64,000 bases of DNA from assembly GCA_016125255.1 (NCBI GenBank), contig WGMD01000009.1:62001-126000 (forward strand). The letters are read 5' to 3'. How positions within the stretch are numbered: the first letter of the stretch is position 1; each line of letters begins with the position of its first letter. Below the pieces are notes generated by a model that was given only the letters and a program-made list of their open reading frames with translations, was not told the origin of the DNA and did not search any database. Of this stretch, positions 53,686 to 61,710 are shown piece after piece. Origin of the DNA: Planctomycetota bacterium (GTDB lineage: Bacteria > Planctomycetota > Phycisphaerae > Phycisphaerales > Zrk34). Both the position numbers and the translations under genes were made by a program.

Positions 53686-54941
53686 TTGCGACGGCGCACC
53701 ATCAGCAGCGTGAACATCAATAGCCCGCCCGGCAGCGCCGCCGGCGTCGGGATCACCACGATCGCCAGGTCCGCGCTGGCCAGGTCCACCAGAATCCGGT
53801 CGATGGCGGAGGTGAACGCCAGATTGCGGTCGGGATTGAGCCGGAAGAACGCTTCGGTCTGCGTGGGGTTGTTGCCCGAATACAGGGCCTTGATGAATGC
53901 GGTGACGTCGACGGTCGAGGTCGATCCGTTGGCCTGCCCGCTGGTGATGTAGTTGTCGGCGAGCTTGTCGACGTTGACGTTGCCATCGGTGTTGGCTTCG
54001 AGGAAGAAGCTCGTGCCGGTCACATCGGGATTGCTCGTGAGCAGGCCGTAGAGATCGAGGTTGAAAACGCCGCTGTCGAAGCGCTGATCGAGCTTGGCCA
54101 GACTCAGCGTGGCCTTGTAGATTTCGCCGCCGATGTTGGTCGGCAGGGTGAAGCCCAGGACGAGGTTTTCGTTCTGCCGCGTGTTGGTCGCCGTCGAGCC
54201 CTGCACGCCGACGACGTTTCGACCGCCGTTGGCGTAGTAGCCGGTCGGCGCGTTGGACTGGCCTTCGCCGCGGATGTTGTCGATCGAGGTCGGCGTGAGG
54301 TGCTGATACGCGTAGACGCTCGCCTGCACGCGCACATTGTCGATCTGATTGCGCTTGTTGGGCGAGGTGCTGTTGTCCCAGACGGCGAGGCGGAACGTGG
54401 TCGCGCCGGATTCGACGACCGTTCCGCCCAGACTCACCGTGTGCGTGCCCCAGGCGCTGGTGGAATTGTCCGGGGCGATTTCGGTGAATTCCTGAGCGCC
54501 GATTTCGTTCGCGAACGCGTCCGTCGACCAGAACGCCGCGGTGTTGGTGTTCATCGCGCCCGTCCCCGATGCCAGCGCCCGCGCGTCCCATGAAATCGAG
54601 TTGTACACGATCACATGATCCGCCGCCGGGGTCACGCTGAACGTGTAGTACCGGCTCGTGCTGATCGACGTCGCCACCGAGTTCTGCGTTTCGGAGCCAT
54701 CGGTCTCGATGGATTTGCCCGGATTGCCGGCGGCGATGAACGCGGGGGTGAACGAACCGCTGGCGGAGGCGAAACTGCTGGTGGTCCATGCCGTCTGCGG
54801 ATCGGAACTCGTCAACACATCGTTAAACTGGTAATCGGCGACCAGTTCGGCGGCGGCGAAACGACACGCTGCGGTGACGATCAGCGCCGCGATCGGCAAA
54901 AGACGCTTGGATTGGCCGGGGAGTTGGTTCTCATTCGTCAT
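53682..54941 (-). CDS. Secreted protein with PAALPGG-type sorting signal, module copy B
   Basis: A 419-residue exported protein (signal PIAALIVTAACRFAAA). Residues about 30-205 form one beta domain (VADYQFNDVL, FRLAVWDNSTSPNKRNQIDNVRVQAS). Residues about 215-400 are a second domain (VVGVQGSTATNTRQNENLVLG, FFLEANTDGNVNVDKLADNYI, VTAFIKALYSGN, FFRLNPDRNL) homologous by eye to the module A secreted protein and to the C-terminus of FecR B. Tail IPTPAALPGG, hydrophobic helix, RRRK. Four bases separate it from the FecR gene, and it overlaps the prepilin gene. Confidence 0.8.
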   Translation of the reverse strand: MTNENQLPGQSKRLLPIAALIVTAACRFAAAELVADYQFNDVLTSSDPQTAWTTSSFASASGSFTPAFIAAGNPGKSIETDGSETQNSVATSISTSRYYTFSVTPAADHVIVYNSISWDARALASGTGAMNTNTAAFWSTDAFANEIGAQEFTEIAPDNSTSAWGTHTVSLGGTVVESGATTFRLAVWDNSTSPNKRNQIDNVRVQASVYAYQHLTPTSIDNIRGEGQSNAPTGYYANGGRNVVGVQGSTATNTRQNENLVLGFTLPTNIGGEIYKATLSLAKLDQRFDSGVFNLDLYGLLTSNPDVTGTSFFLEANTDGNVNVDKLADNYITSGQANGSTSTVDVTAFIKALYSGNNPTQTEAFFRLNPDRNLAFTSAIDRILVDLASADLAIVVIPTPAALPGGLLMFTLLMVRRRK

Positions 54942-54944
54942 GAC

Positions 54945-56321
54945 TTAGTTCTCCTTGCGTGACGGATTGGCGGACTCGAAAACCAGATGTAACCGTGCAG
55001 ATTTCGGTTCAATGTTGATGCGATCGATGACGTCCAGCGCCAGCGGACGCGACGGACTGAGCCGGACCCACATCGTGCGGCGGGCCGGCAGGCCGTCGGC
55101 ATACAACGCGCGGACAAGCTCGGTGAGGTCCGCCGTCGCCATCTGCTGATCGGGCGTCTGATCGCTGATGAAATGGTCGGTCACAAGCGTCGCATGCGCC
55201 GCATCGACCGGCCCGTTGACGAAGGCGTCAAGTCCTGTCGCCTGCGGATCGTCGCTGCTCATCATGCTCAGTGAAACCTTCAGTCCCGCCGTGGTGCTGG
55301 CGATTTTGTCCTCGGCCTTGACCGCGACAAATTCCGCTTTGACGAGCCGGCCCGTCATCGGCGGCAGGTCGAAGCCGAAAAGCGCATTGGTCATCTGACG
55401 CGAGTGCGTCGTCCCCGACCCGCTGACGCCGACGATCATCGTCGTCGGATCGGCGTCGAAGCCGGGCGTGACGTTCTGCTGAGCCAGGCCGACGAGCGAC
55501 GCGGCGCGATCCGCGCCGAGCGTGACATCGAGTTTCATCAACGTCGGCGACCCCGCGGGATTCGACACCGTGCCGACGTCCCCGGCCTTGAGCGCGACGG
55601 GCGATCCGTGCCGCGGGACAAGCTGGATGCGGCCTTCGGTGCAGGCGACGTTGGCGATGCCGCCGTCGGTGATCTCATACGAGAACGCGGTGCCGAGGTC
55701 GATGACGTTGGCGGTCGGGCCGATGACGGTGAACCCGTGCGCCTGCTTGGGGACCAACGCCTCCAGTACGCCGCGCAGGAGCGTCAGCTTGTCGGGCGAG
55801 GTGATTTCGATCTGGCACGGGCCGGTCAGATCGACGACCGCGCCGGAGCGGAACATGATCTGGGCCGTCCCGCCGACGAGTTCCATGCGGCCGGGCAACA
55901 GGTCGGCGCCGAGCGACGGCTGCACGGAGGCATCGCCCCATTGTGCGTCGGCCGTATCGGTCAGGAGCGCGACGGCGTTGGGTGATTTTGGATTTTGGTT
56001 TGCGGATTTTGGATCGGCGAAGACAAGAAACATCGCCGCACCGAGGGCCAGCGCGATGCACGCCGCCATCGCGGACCATGCAAAAACATTCCTGCTCGGT
56101 CGCACCACCGGAAGGGGCTCGTGCGAGGCGGGGGATTCGATGGGAGTTGCTTCGGATTCGGCACTGGTGGTCCACGCCAGGGCCGCGTGCAGGTCCATGT
56201 ATTGGATGTACGCCCGGCGGGCGTCGGCATCGGTGCGGATGAGTTCCGCGAGCCGCTGCTCCTCTTCGGGCGTCGTCTGCCGGTTGCACCAGGCGTTGAG
56301 AAGGGCTTGCAGCTCGTTCAT
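54945..56321 (-). CDS. FecR-like membrane anti-sigma/sensor protein, module copy B
   Basis: A 458-residue single-pass protein. The N-terminus (about 1-75; MNELQALLNAWCNRQTTPEEEQRL) is typical of ECF-linked anti-sigma proteins. The membrane helix is about 80-102 (VFAWSAMAACIALALGAAMF). The FecR domain covers about 105-260 (GGTAQIMFRSGAVVDLTGPCQI, VIDLGTAFSYEI). The last 190 residues (MIVGVSGSGTTHSRQMTNALFG, FVNGPVDAAHATLVTDHFI, DLTELVRALYADG, VRLSPSRPL) repeat the domain of the secreted protein next door. The ATG at 56321 overlaps the sigma stop by 4 bases; the longer frame is a shadow. Confidence 0.83.
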   Translation of the reverse strand: MNELQALLNAWCNRQTTPEEEQRLAELIRTDADARRAYIQYMDLHAALAWTTSAESEATPIESPASHEPLPVVRPSRNVFAWSAMAACIALALGAAMFLVFADPKSANQNPKSPNAVALLTDTADAQWGDASVQPSLGADLLPGRMELVGGTAQIMFRSGAVVDLTGPCQIEITSPDKLTLLRGVLEALVPKQAHGFTVIGPTANVIDLGTAFSYEITDGGIANVACTEGRIQLVPRHGSPVALKAGDVGTVSNPAGSPTLMKLDVTLGADRAASLVGLAQQNVTPGFDADPTTMIVGVSGSGTTHSRQMTNALFGFDLPPMTGRLVKAEFVAVKAEDKIASTTAGLKVSLSMMSSDDPQATGLDAFVNGPVDAAHATLVTDHFISDQTPDQQMATADLTELVRALYADGLPARRTMWVRLSPSRPLALDVIDRINIEPKSARLHLVFESANPSRKEN

Positions 56322-56743
56322 GCCGACGCCTCCCGGTTCAGCGTGCGGCGGATGCACTCCTGCAGCGCCGAACGAATGCGGCCCAGCGACTTGTAGACGC
56401 TGTTGACCGGCCGGCCCAGTTCCGCCGCCACATCGCGCGAGAGCTTGTCGGCCGCGTAGCATCGACGCACCAGATCACGATCCGTCGCCGACAGTTTGTC
56501 CATGCAGCTTGCCAGCGCCGCCCGGCGATCGGTCAGATCGTCGCTGAGCCGCTGATGCTCGAAGCTGATGGCGTCGATCGTCTGTTCATCGAGCGGCAGG
56601 GCGGCCCGCTTGTTCTCGCGCGAGAAGCGAAACACCTCGAGCCGCGCGATCCCGCAGGCCCATCTGAAAAAGTCGCCCGTCGGATCGAACGTCTCGAACT
56701 TGCGCCAGAGCACGACGCTGGTGTCCTGCAGGACCTCGTCCAC
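56318..56743 (-). CDS. ECF sigma factor, module copy B (N-terminally truncated reading frame)
   Basis: Regions 2 and 4 are intact: DEVLQDTSVVLWRKFETFDP, WACGIARLEVFRFSRE, LSATDRDLVRRCYA and VAAELGRPVNSVYKSLGRIRSAL. The usable start is GTG 56743, giving 141 residues and lacking the first helix of region 2. Further 5' the same frame encodes exactly the missing part (FIRRYSDAQRRLHAYIASFL), but a TAG at 56819-56821 separates it from the natural GTG start at 56884. The protein may therefore be defective or made from an unusual start. The stop overlaps the FecR start. Confidence 0.7.
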   Translation of the reverse strand: MDEVLQDTSVVLWRKFETFDPTGDFFRWACGIARLEVFRFSRENKRAALPLDEQTIDAISFEHQRLSDDLTDRRAALASCMDKLSATDRDLVRRCYAADKLSRDVAAELGRPVNSVYKSLGRIRSALQECIRRTLNREASA

Positions 56744-56884
56744 GTCGGCGGGATTGCGGAGGAAGGAGGCGATGTAGGCATGAAGGCGGCGCTGCGCATC
56801 GGAGTAGCGGCGGATGAACTACTCGTGCCGCACCGCCGGGTCCGCGGCTTCAAAGTCACCGGATTTTGCGAGCGTCTCATCCAC
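56744..56884 (-). pseudogene. 5' part of the module B sigma gene, interrupted by an amber codon
   Basis: From GTG 56884 the frame encodes MDETLAKSGDFEAADPAVR-HE, then TAG (codon 22), then FIRRYSDAQRRLHAYIASFL, which runs into the truncated sigma ORF. A C-to-T change (CAG to TAG) explains the interruption. The restored gene would be 188 residues, a normal length for the family. Confidence 0.65.
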
Positions 56885-57002
56885 GCGGCGCCTCACGGAA
56901 GCGAAATGGCTCTATAAGCTATCGCGCCGGCGAGGGCGAACCTGTGTCGGAACCTGAAAAATATTTTCTGACGCCTGTTCCGAAGAGCGGTGAAGGCAAT
57001 GC

Positions 57003-57020
57003 TAAGCCGCAAGCGGCTTA
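57003..57020. repeat. Short palindrome TAAGCCGC-AA-GCGGCTTA at a stop codon
   Basis: Seventh copy of the family; perfect 8-bp stem that contains the TAA stop (57018-57020) of the PmoA-family gene. Confidence 0.65.
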
Positions 57021-57971
57021 TTTGGCATAGGCCTTGTATTGCTCGGCGATTTTGGCGGTTTCGGGGTCGCCTTTGTGGAAGATGATGCGGTAGCGGAAAG
57101 TCACGGACTGGCCGGACTTGATGGGGAAGTCGCCCAGGTGCGGTTCGTCCTTCTGGCCGGTGAAGTCGTGGACGCCGAAAGGATTGGCGGCGACGAGGCC
57201 GTACTCGCGGGCGTGCCAGTAGGTGGGGTGGCGGGGGTTTTGGGGATTGTCGAACATGGCGATCCCGTAGGTCTGGCCATTGATGGGTGCCCAGTAGTCG
57301 ACCCAGTCGGCCTTTTTGCCCCAGAGGGCTTTGTCCTTGAGGCCTTCGCTGTTGAGGGCGTGGGCTTCGGAGTGGGCTTTTTTGTCGACGGGGGTCAGGC
57401 GCAGCTCGGGGCGCGTGCGGAGGCCCATCGTCCCTTCCTTGGTGTCTTGAAAGGTGATGTCGCCATGCGAGGCGTGCAGTTCGACGGCGATATCGATGAC
57501 GCGCTGATCCTCGGTGGCGGAGAAAGTCAGCGTGCGGGTGTCGGTGAGGATGACCTTGCCATCGGGGGCGCGCCATTCGTCCTGTGTGGTGAGGGTCGGG
57601 CCTTCGATGTGGGTCTGGGTCGTGACGATGGAGCCGGTTTCGCCGGGCTTTTCCGCCCAGAAGTCGATGCCGTTGACGGACCCGTGGGTGAACCAGAGGG
57701 AACGGTGATGGGGATGGTCATGCGATTCGCCCGGGGTGTCGTCCTTCTGGGGGAAGTCGCGGGTCATGGGGACCTGGCCCGGCGCGAGAATGGGGTAGCA
57801 GATCGGCTTGTTGTACCCGGTGAAGAGGTAGTCGGTGAAGAGATTGCCGCGGACTTCGACGCGGACGCGGTCATCGAGCTTCTTGAGCGTCACATCCGCC
57901 GCGGACGCCGCCATTTGCAGCATCAAAACCGGGAGAATCACGCCGACGTGAAAACGAAAGGATCGGGACAT
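57018..57971 (-). CDS. Exported PmoA-family (DUF6807) protein
   Basis: A 317-residue exported protein (signal VGVILPVLMLQMAASAA). The family hallmark is the ordered set YNKPICYPILAPGQVPMTRDF, DHPHHRSLWFTHGSVNGIDFW (split here into two motifs) and HAREYGLVAANPFGVHDF, with conserved histidines. The family name comes from an old annotation; in Planctomycetes and Bacteroidetes these are secreted, probably sugar-related proteins, and methane oxidation is not implied. Monocistronic, between module B and module C. Confidence 0.82.
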   Translation of the reverse strand: MSRSFRFHVGVILPVLMLQMAASAADVTLKKLDDRVRVEVRGNLFTDYLFTGYNKPICYPILAPGQVPMTRDFPQKDDTPGESHDHPHHRSLWFTHGSVNGIDFWAEKPGETGSIVTTQTHIEGPTLTTQDEWRAPDGKVILTDTRTLTFSATEDQRVIDIAVELHASHGDITFQDTKEGTMGLRTRPELRLTPVDKKAHSEAHALNSEGLKDKALWGKKADWVDYWAPINGQTYGIAMFDNPQNPRHPTYWHAREYGLVAANPFGVHDFTGQKDEPHLGDFPIKSGQSVTFRYRIIFHKGDPETAKIAEQYKAYAK

Positions 57972-58199
57972 GGCGGGCTCCTTGATGGGGGGATTTTGGA
58001 GTATAGCAGGATCGCGCGGGGCCGGAACGCGGCGGGGATTGGAAAAAAGTCTCGGAAAATTTTCCGCCGCATGTAAAATCCGGCGTGCGGTTCGACGGGG
58101 ACGGATAGGAGGTCATGTCACATCGGCATCGAACAGGACCAACTTCTGCGTCATCTGCTCTCGGAGCGAGCGAGTCTGATCGGATACATCCGGTCGATC

Positions 58200-58637
58200 G
58201 TGCGCGATCGGCACATGGCGGAGGATGTGTTTCAGGAAGTGTCGATTCTGGCCGTCCGCAAACGCGAGGACATCGCTTCGCTGGCCCATCTGCCGGCCTG
58301 GCTCCGCAAAAGCGCCAAGTTCGAAGCCCTCAATGCTCTCCGCAAGCAGCAGCGCGACCCGTTGGTGTTCAACGAGAAGGTACTGGACCTGATCGAATCG
58401 GAATGGGCGGGCTTCGATCACAAGACCGCGGACATGCTCAATGCGCTGGAGCGCTGCATGGGCGAACTGTCCGACTACGCCCGCGATCTGCTGCGTCAGC
58501 GGTATCGCGAGAATCTGACGGGTCAGAGCTTGGCCCAGCGCATGGGCCGGCCCATGAATACCGTCTACGTCGCACTGAGCCGGGCGCATTCGGCGCTGGC
58601 TGAGTGCATGCAGCGTCGCACCTCCGCGCACTCGTAA
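58200..58637 (+). CDS. ECF sigma factor, module copy C (start uncertain)
   Basis: Region 2 (RDRHMAEDVFQEVSILAVRKRED, LPAWLRKSAKFEALNALRKQ) and region 4 (LSDYARDLLRQRYRENLTGQSLAQRMGRPMN, given in parts) are complete. The first in-frame ATG/GTG/TTG is GTG 58200, giving 145 residues, but coding similarity extends upstream as HIGIEQDQLLRHLLSERASLIGYIRSIV from about 58119. AGGAGG lies at 58107-58112. The ATG at 58115 is in another frame, and ATC 58122 would be correctly spaced. Either a rare start codon or a 1-base indel is involved. The FecR gene follows by 12 bases. Confidence 0.72.
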   Translation: MRDRHMAEDVFQEVSILAVRKREDIASLAHLPAWLRKSAKFEALNALRKQQRDPLVFNEKVLDLIESEWAGFDHKTADMLNALERCMGELSDYARDLLRQRYRENLTGQSLAQRMGRPMNTVYVALSRAHSALAECMQRRTSAHS

Positions 58638-58649
58638 TCGAAGAACCTC

Positions 58650-60263
58650 ATGACCCCGACCGCCCGCAACCCGACGCCCGAGCCCATCGCTGATCTGGCG
58701 ATGCGCTACCTGGACGGATTGATGAGCGCGGCGGAGGCGGCGCAGCTCGAATCGCGGCTGTCGGAAGACGGCGGGGCGCGGCGGGCGTTCGCGGCATTCG
58801 TACATGCGGCGGGGCTCGTCGATGAGACGTTCCGCAGCGAGGCCTTCGCCGAGACGCGCCGCTCGCGTCAGCAGATCAAGCCGGCGCAGCGGGCGGCGCA
58901 GTTCATGGATCAGGTCCATCGCCGGCGCCGCCGCTGGGCCATCGGCTTGTCGGCGGCGGCGATGATCGCCCTGGCGGCGGGGCTGATCAACTACTTCGCC
59001 TCGACGCATGCGACGGATGCGCCCATCGAAATGACCGGCCCGAAGGTCGCAGTGCTGATGCAGACCAACGGCGTGACGTGGGGCACGGCGCCGATCATGG
59101 ACGGTCAGTCGTGCGACACGCGCTGGGTCGAACTCAAGCAGGGCTCGACCACGTTTGAAATGTACAGCGGCGTGTCGCTGACGATGACCGGGCCGACGCG
59201 GTTCCGGTTTGTCGACGGGATGCACCTGGAACTGGAGCGCGGGCGCGTTTCGGCGACGATGACGCGGGGGACATCGGGCTTTGCGATCAGCACGCCGACG
59301 ATGGAGATCGTCGACCTCGGCACGGCGTTCGACGTTTCGGTGGATCGCAGCGGGCGGACGGAACTGGGCGTGCGATCGGGGCGCGTCATGGCGACGATGC
59401 GCCCGCCGTTTACGGGCAAGGTCGTGGAACTGGGCGTGGCCGAAGGGCTGCGCTTTGATCCGATGACGGGGCGGATGGAACTGGTCAATGTCGGGTCGGG
59501 GACGCCGACCACGGCCGACGCGCATCGCCCGCAGTTCAATGTCAGCTATGTCAACGCGGTGCTGTCGGACGTGCCGCGGTCGTACTGGCGTTTCGCGTCG
59601 GCCACGGACGGGCGCGTGGCCAACGAAGTGGCGGACGGGCCGGCGATGGCGCTGGAAGGCGGGCTGAAGATCGAGGCGCCGCACGGCGTGGCGTCGGCTC
59701 GTTTCAAGGGCGTCGAGACGGAAGACTTCGCCATGGCCGACGGCCCGCTGCCCAAGTTCGGACCGCATGCGTACAGCATCGAACTGTGGCTCCATTGCGA
59801 GGCGATCAACTACGGCGAACTGGTGTCGCTGCTGTACGCGGCGGAGCCCGGCTCGCTGGGCAATCGCAACGGCGTGCAGGTCGAGATGCAGAGCGACGGC
59901 GCGGTGCGATACATGCATCGCAACCCGCCGGGGCCCGGCGGCGGGACGTCGCTCTTTTCGGATACGCCCTGCGATGAAGGCATCTGGCACCACCTTGTGC
60001 TCGTCAAGGATGCGTCGACGATGAGCATCTATCTGGACGGCCGGCTCGTCGGCGCGGAGGCGGAGTCGACGGGCGTCGTGCCCGATCCGACGATGCAACT
60101 GGGCCGGCTCGGCAACGCCAACGATTCGCCGGAGCATCAGCGTTACTGGAAGGGCTCGATGGCGCAGGTCGCCGTGTATGACCACGCGCTGTCGATGGGG
60201 GATATCCGCAAACATTACCGGGCGGCGCTGCCGGCGCTGGCCCATGAGTCATTGGAACCGTGA
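58650..60263 (+). CDS. FecR-like membrane protein with LamG domain, module copy C
   Basis: A 537-residue single-pass protein. The N-terminus (IADLAMRYLDGLMSAAEAAQL) is of the anti-sigma type. The membrane helix is about 90-112 (WAIGLSAAAMIALAAGLINY). The FecR domain is about 130-280 (VSLTMTGPTRFRFVDGM, MEIVDLGTAFDVSVDRSG). The C-terminal 230 residues are a LamG/concanavalin-like domain (YSIELWLHCEAINYGEL, IWHHLVLVKDASTMSIYLDG, AQVAVYDHALS). The secreted protein downstream also has a LamG domain. The ectodomain probably binds a glycan. Confidence 0.85.
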   Translation: MTPTARNPTPEPIADLAMRYLDGLMSAAEAAQLESRLSEDGGARRAFAAFVHAAGLVDETFRSEAFAETRRSRQQIKPAQRAAQFMDQVHRRRRRWAIGLSAAAMIALAAGLINYFASTHATDAPIEMTGPKVAVLMQTNGVTWGTAPIMDGQSCDTRWVELKQGSTTFEMYSGVSLTMTGPTRFRFVDGMHLELERGRVSATMTRGTSGFAISTPTMEIVDLGTAFDVSVDRSGRTELGVRSGRVMATMRPPFTGKVVELGVAEGLRFDPMTGRMELVNVGSGTPTTADAHRPQFNVSYVNAVLSDVPRSYWRFASATDGRVANEVADGPAMALEGGLKIEAPHGVASARFKGVETEDFAMADGPLPKFGPHAYSIELWLHCEAINYGELVSLLYAAEPGSLGNRNGVQVEMQSDGAVRYMHRNPPGPGGGTSLFSDTPCDEGIWHHLVLVKDASTMSIYLDGRLVGAEAESTGVVPDPTMQLGRLGNANDSPEHQRYWKGSMAQVAVYDHALSMGDIRKHYRAALPALAHESLEP

Positions 60264-60306
60264 GACGCCCTCTGTGGGGCAAACATATTTCTGCAAGGAG
60301 AACGCC

Positions 60307-61710
60307 ATGGGATTGGGTCACACAACGCAACGCAGCAAGTTCGCCGCGATGGTCCTCGCCGCCGTCATCGGTTCGTCCGCGTCCGCACACGCTTCGACGA
60401 CCGGCTACTGGCGAGCCGAATCCGATACGAACGGCGGCGGGGGGCTTTCAAACCCCAACGAAGTCGCCGGCGGCAATCCGCTGACCGCCTCCGCCGCGAG
60501 CGTCGACTTCAACCCCGCCTCGCTGCCCGTCAAAGTCATCCCCCAGACCGGCGCGATCAACACCGGCACTTTCGACGGCAACAACGACCTTAACGCCACC
60601 GTCACCAGCTACGCCGCCCTCGACTCCGGTTCGATCACCGTCGAACTGTGGGTCCGCTCCGCGGAGGGCTCCGGCACGCTCATCTCCCGCACCGACGGCT
60701 CGTCGTCCGGGTTCACCATCGGCGATTTCACCGGCCTGGACCTGACGTACTACACCGACGACGGCATCGGCGGCAGCGTGACCCATACGATGAGCAACGT
60801 GTTCGATCCCAACACGACGTGGCACCACTTTGCCTGGACGTACGATCAGGCCAGCGGCGTGGGCAGGACCTACGTCGACGGCGCGGTCACCGCCACCGAC
60901 ACCGGCACCGCCGGGCAGGCCCTGCGATGGACCGGCGCGGGCGACCTGAAGGTCGGCAACGGCGTCGACGGCGGCACGCTCTCCTCGCCGTCGATCAACG
61001 CGGGGTTCCTCGATGAAATCCGCCTCAGCGACGTGGCGCTGCCCGACTATCAGTTTCTCGCCGCGCCCGGCCTGGCGGTTGACTTCGGCGCCGGCGGTCA
61101 GGACGTCAATCCGTATTTTCAGGAATTTTCCCGCGGCACGAGCGCCAACAATTTCGGGCAGGCCGGTCCGATCACCGAGGTGTACGACAGCGTGCTGGGC
61201 AACAGCGGGACCGTCAGCGTGTCCGTCTCGGGCGAAGGCGGCATCAACGTCGACTTCCGCGATCGCGGTGATGTGACTTTCGACTCCATTGGCGACGTGC
61301 TTGAAGATCACATCAAGGGCCAAACCGCCGGCCTGCTGCTGACCCTCACCGACCTGGCTCAGGGCTGGTACGACATGACCAGCTTCCATCACGAAGGCCA
61401 GAACGGCACGAACGCCGGCGGGGCGGGCAACCTCATCGACATCTACGTCTCCGATGCGCTGGGCTCCAACCGCCTCGTCGTCGACAACCTGGTGACCAGC
61501 GGCGGCACGTCGCCTTCGAGCGTCGCCATGCCCACCTACATGATCTACTCCGACGGCGTCAATCCCATCACGATCTTCTTCGATGACGTGTCGCCTTCGG
61601 ATCACGAGACGGTGCTCAACGGGTTCACGCTCATCGCCGTGCCCAACCCCGCGGCCCTGCCGGCGGGTCTGGCGCTGATGGGACTGCTCATGGTGCGCCG
61701 GCGCAAATGA
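60307..61710 (+). CDS. Secreted LamG protein with PAALPAG-type sorting signal, module copy C
   Basis: A 467-residue exported protein (signal [15 protein letters not shown], starting YWRAESDTN). A LamG-like domain occupies about 80-270 ([49 protein letters not shown]). The second half (about 275-440) is another beta domain with [20 protein letters not shown] and [13 protein letters not shown]. The tail is [10 protein letters not shown], hydrophobic helix, RRRK. AAGGAG (60295-60300) sets the start. Overlaps the prepilin gene by ATGA. Confidence 0.82.
   Translation: MGLGHTTQRSKFAAMVLAAVIGSSASAHASTTGYWRAESDTNGGGGLSNPNEVAGGNPLTASAASVDFNPASLPVKVIPQTGAINTGTFDGNNDLNATVTSYAALDSGSITVELWVRSAEGSGTLISRTDGSSSGFTIGDFTGLDLTYYTDDGIGGSVTHTMSNVFDPNTTWHHFAWTYDQASGVGRTYVDGAVTATDTGTAGQALRWTGAGDLKVGNGVDGGTLSSPSINAGFLDEIRLSDVALPDYQFLAAPGLAVDFGAGGQDVNPYFQEFSRGTSANNFGQAGPITEVYDSVLGNSGTVSVSVSGEGGINVDFRDRGDVTFDSIGDVLEDHIKGQTAGLLLTLTDLAQGWYDMTSFHHEGQNGTNAGGAGNLIDIYVSDALGSNRLVVDNLVTSGGTSPSSVAMPTYMIYSDGVNPITIFFDDVSPSDHETVLNGFTLIAVPNPAALPAGLALMGLLMVRRRK

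Noticed and set aside
57018-57971. Methane monooxygenase subunit A for the PmoA-family protein
   Set aside because: The protein is exported and soluble with a DUF6807-type histidine pattern, and lacks the membrane helices of particulate methane monooxygenase; the name is historical.
58115-58603. 162-codon ORF starting at the only ATG near the AGGAGG site of module C
   Set aside because: Its translation has no sigma-factor features; the sigma regions are in another frame over the same bases.
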